The translations under genes and the position numbers were made by a program. DNA of 64,000 nucleotides from the NCBI GenBank assembly GCA_004762155.1, contig SIHP01000012.1, positions 1-64,000 of the forward strand. Reading direction: 5' to 3'. Shown in pieces: positions 62,548 through 64,000 of the stretch; within the stretch, counting starts at the first letter, position 1; each line of letters starts with the position of its first letter. The notes beneath the pieces were generated by a model. The model ran no database searches, was not told the origin of the DNA, and was given only the letters and a program-made list of their open reading frames with translations. The DNA comes from Flavobacteriaceae bacterium (GTDB lineage Bacteria; Bacteroidota; Bacteroidia; Flavobacteriales; Flavobacteriaceae).

Positions 62548-63392
62548 CGTCTGGTTCTTGTAGTTCTTGTTGGTTGTAAAACTCTTATATCAAATTCTTT
62601 AATTACTTTACTCCCTGTTAAATCGTAAAAATCAGCAATCCAGTTATTATTTTCTTTATATAGAATTCCATTTTTATTTTTTATGATAAAAACATTTCTA
62701 AGGTTAGTCTCCAATACTGTAAACACAAATTCTCTTTTTGCATTTAGTATTTCGTATCCATTATTAATACGTTTTGCATACAAAAATGAAATTCTATTAT
62801 TTCTATTATTAGCTCGTGCATTTCCTCTTCGTGAGTTTGTATTATCTGCTAGTCTAAAAACACTTGTTTTTTTAGTAACTCCTATATTAGTATCTTGAGG
62901 TAATCTATCTACCACAACTTTTTTTGTTGGTGGCTTTGGTTTTGTAACTATTTCTTCTCTAACAGGCTCCTTATAGCGATATTTCAAAGCTTTTACAGAA
63001 TTAAAAGCATTACGTATAGCCTCATGATATGCCTTCTTATATTCTTTATTTTTACTCTTACCTTCTAACGACCTAAAAACGACTCTATTATTACAATCTA
63101 TTAACTCAATAGTGTTTTTTGTACTAAAAACGCTTGAAGACTCTTTTACTTTAGCGGTTAAAGCCAAACATCTATTATTTACCATATCATGAGGATACTG
63201 TTCATCATCAAAAAAAGTAATAAAACCATTTTTATTAAATAAAAACTTTGTTAACGAGCTTGTTTGATATTTATCAGGCTTATTTAAAAAATCAAATTGT
63301 TTTGGTATGATAACATACTTGTAATTGTTTATGTTTTTTTGAGCGTATGTAGCTACACTAATAAAGAATAATAAAAAGAATACTTTTTTCAT
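62544..63392 (-). CDS. exported protein of unknown function (Flavobacteriaceae)
   Basis: 282 residues from the ATG at 63390-63392 (MKKVFFLLFFISVATYAQ), a clear signal peptide. The longer frame starts inside the next gene. The protein has NNYKYVIIPKQFDFL and a C-terminal basic, asparagine-rich part with NRRGNARANNRNN-like stretches and an RTTRTRR end. I do not recognise a family. It directly follows the DUF5723 gene with one base between and overlaps the mscS stop by four bases. Confidence 0.72.
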   Translation of the reverse strand: MKKVFFLLFFISVATYAQKNINNYKYVIIPKQFDFLNKPDKYQTSSLTKFLFNKNGFITFFDDEQYPHDMVNNRCLALTAKVKESSSVFSTKNTIELIDCNNRVVFRSLEGKSKNKEYKKAYHEAIRNAFNSVKALKYRYKEPVREEIVTKPKPPTKKVVVDRLPQDTNIGVTKKTSVFRLADNTNSRRGNARANNRNNRISFLYAKRINNGYEILNAKREFVFTVLETNLRNVFIIKNKNGILYKENNNWIADFYDLTGSKVIKEFDIRVLQPTRTTRTRR

Positions 63393-63393
63393 T

Positions 63394-64000
63394 TTAATTG
63401 AAAATAAAATTAACACCAAATTGTAAAGATGCAGTATGCGCGTTAGCAACATCATCAACTGCAAAAATATTATCTAACATACCATAAACATTAAGTTTCC
63501 AGAAATTTGCTGACATACCTAATCCTATATTAGTAGCTGAAAAATCGTCTATTGTATAGGTTACTTTTGTATTTAAAAACTTTGTGAACTTTCGTTCATA
63601 AAATCCAGTAAAAGCCCATCTTAATCCGTTAGGTCTTAACACAGAATACAGCTGTGCTCCTACTGCATTATCATAATAATCTTTTAATCGAATATCATGA
63701 CAATTAGATTCGTACCTACTTTTACCAAAACTGTAACGGAATGAGCTATTAAACTTTATAGGTCTTATTACAGAATAAGAATCGTTGTTTTCTTCACGTT
63801 CAACATTTTCATCAAAATCATCTCCAATATCTTGCCAATAATTTGAGCTCCCATCATATAAAAAATTAATACCTGAATACGCATAATTCCCTTTAACAGT
63901 TGCATTTCTAACATCTTTAGAATAATTTATATATCCTATATCTAACAAACTTGCTGTAAATTCAATTTGCTCGTTATAATGATAGGTCATACCAATATCA
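63394..64000 (-). CDS. DUF5723-family outer-membrane protein, partial
   Basis: The C-terminal part of a beta-barrel-like protein that runs off the right edge; the frame is open to the last base. The blocks ASLLDIGYINYSKDVRN, RPIKFNSSFRYSFGKSRYE and the aromatic end (FGVNFIFN) fit DUF5723. Its start is outside the window, so the first methionine in view should not be taken as the start. It forms an operon with the exported protein downstream. Confidence 0.75.
   Translation of the reverse strand, partial: DIGMTYHYNEQIEFTASLLDIGYINYSKDVRNATVKGNYAYSGINFLYDGSSNYWQDIGDDFDENVEREENNDSYSVIRPIKFNSSFRYSFGKSRYESNCHDIRLKDYYDNAVGAQLYSVLRPNGLRWAFTGFYERKFTKFLNTKVTYTIDDFSATNIGLGMSANFWKLNVYGMLDNIFAVDDVANAHTASLQFGVNFIFN

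Overview
The window is AT-rich chromosomal DNA of a bacterium of the phylum Bacteroidota, most likely a marine member of Flavobacteriaceae (Polaribacter/Tenacibaculum-like). This rests on the protein sequences (SusC/SusD pairs, DUF5723, ISAon1-type transposase, CtlX-type hydrolase), on -7 boxes of the form TAnnTTTG instead of a -10 box, on the scarcity of Shine-Dalgarno sequences, and on family-typical gene orders. The genus is an inference.

Layout. 1-2.3 kb: two leftward stable-RNA-type promoters facing out of the window, a damaged ISAon1/ISL3-like insertion sequence with 26-bp terminal inverted repeats, and a complete leftward tRNA-Lys/tRNA-Tyr unit with promoter and terminator. 2.4-10 kb: an MlaF/MlaE-type lipid ABC transporter pair, a PafA-like phosphatase, two exported proteins of unknown role, a CtlX-type guanidino hydrolase and a YfaP-type lipoprotein. 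10-19.2 kb: a leftward thiamine cluster thiS-thiC-tenI/thiE-like-thiD-[four-helix-bundle gene]-thiE-[GNAT]-thiG-thiH-thiF/moeB, headed by a TPP riboswitch. Several of its intergenic gaps hold 8-bp octamer arrays, a 19-bp palindrome and REP-like hairpin elements. 19.3-24.8 kb: a structured leader with a small unknown gene, an arginine-deiminase-like hydrolase, gltA, eno and carA.

24.9-42.3 kb: the ribosomal super-cluster, all on the minus strand: rpsL-rpsG-fusA-rpsJ | rplC-rplD-rplW-rplB-rpsS-rplV-rpsC-rplP-rpmC-rpsQ-rplN-rplX-rplE-rpsN | rpsH-rplF-rplR-rpsE-rpmD-rplO-secY-infA-rpmJ-rpsM-rpsK-rpsD-rpoA-rplQ. The bars mark two gaps. The rpsJ/rplC gap has a terminator and a promoter, and the rpsN/rpsH gap has a terminator and a probable promoter, so the usually continuous S10-spc order seems to be read as three units. 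rpmJ (38 aa) is present at 27983-28099.

42.4-57 kb: an Omp85-like outer-membrane protein and two SusC/SusD loci, separated by a gap of about 1.3 kb that holds a decayed IS982-family transposase. The second SusCD locus continues into two surface lipoproteins with beta-sandwich-type repeats. 57-64 kb: rlmB, a peroxiredoxin, a rhomboid protease, rarA, a GNAT enzyme, an MscS channel, an unknown exported protein and a DUF5723 protein cut by the right edge.

No phage, CRISPR array or recognisable defence island was seen. The least explained structures are the four-helix-bundle gene flanked by oppositely oriented octamer repeats inside the thi operon, with an apparently gene-less version of the same arrangement between thiG and thiH, and the folded leader in front of the 93-residue protein at 19.47 kb.
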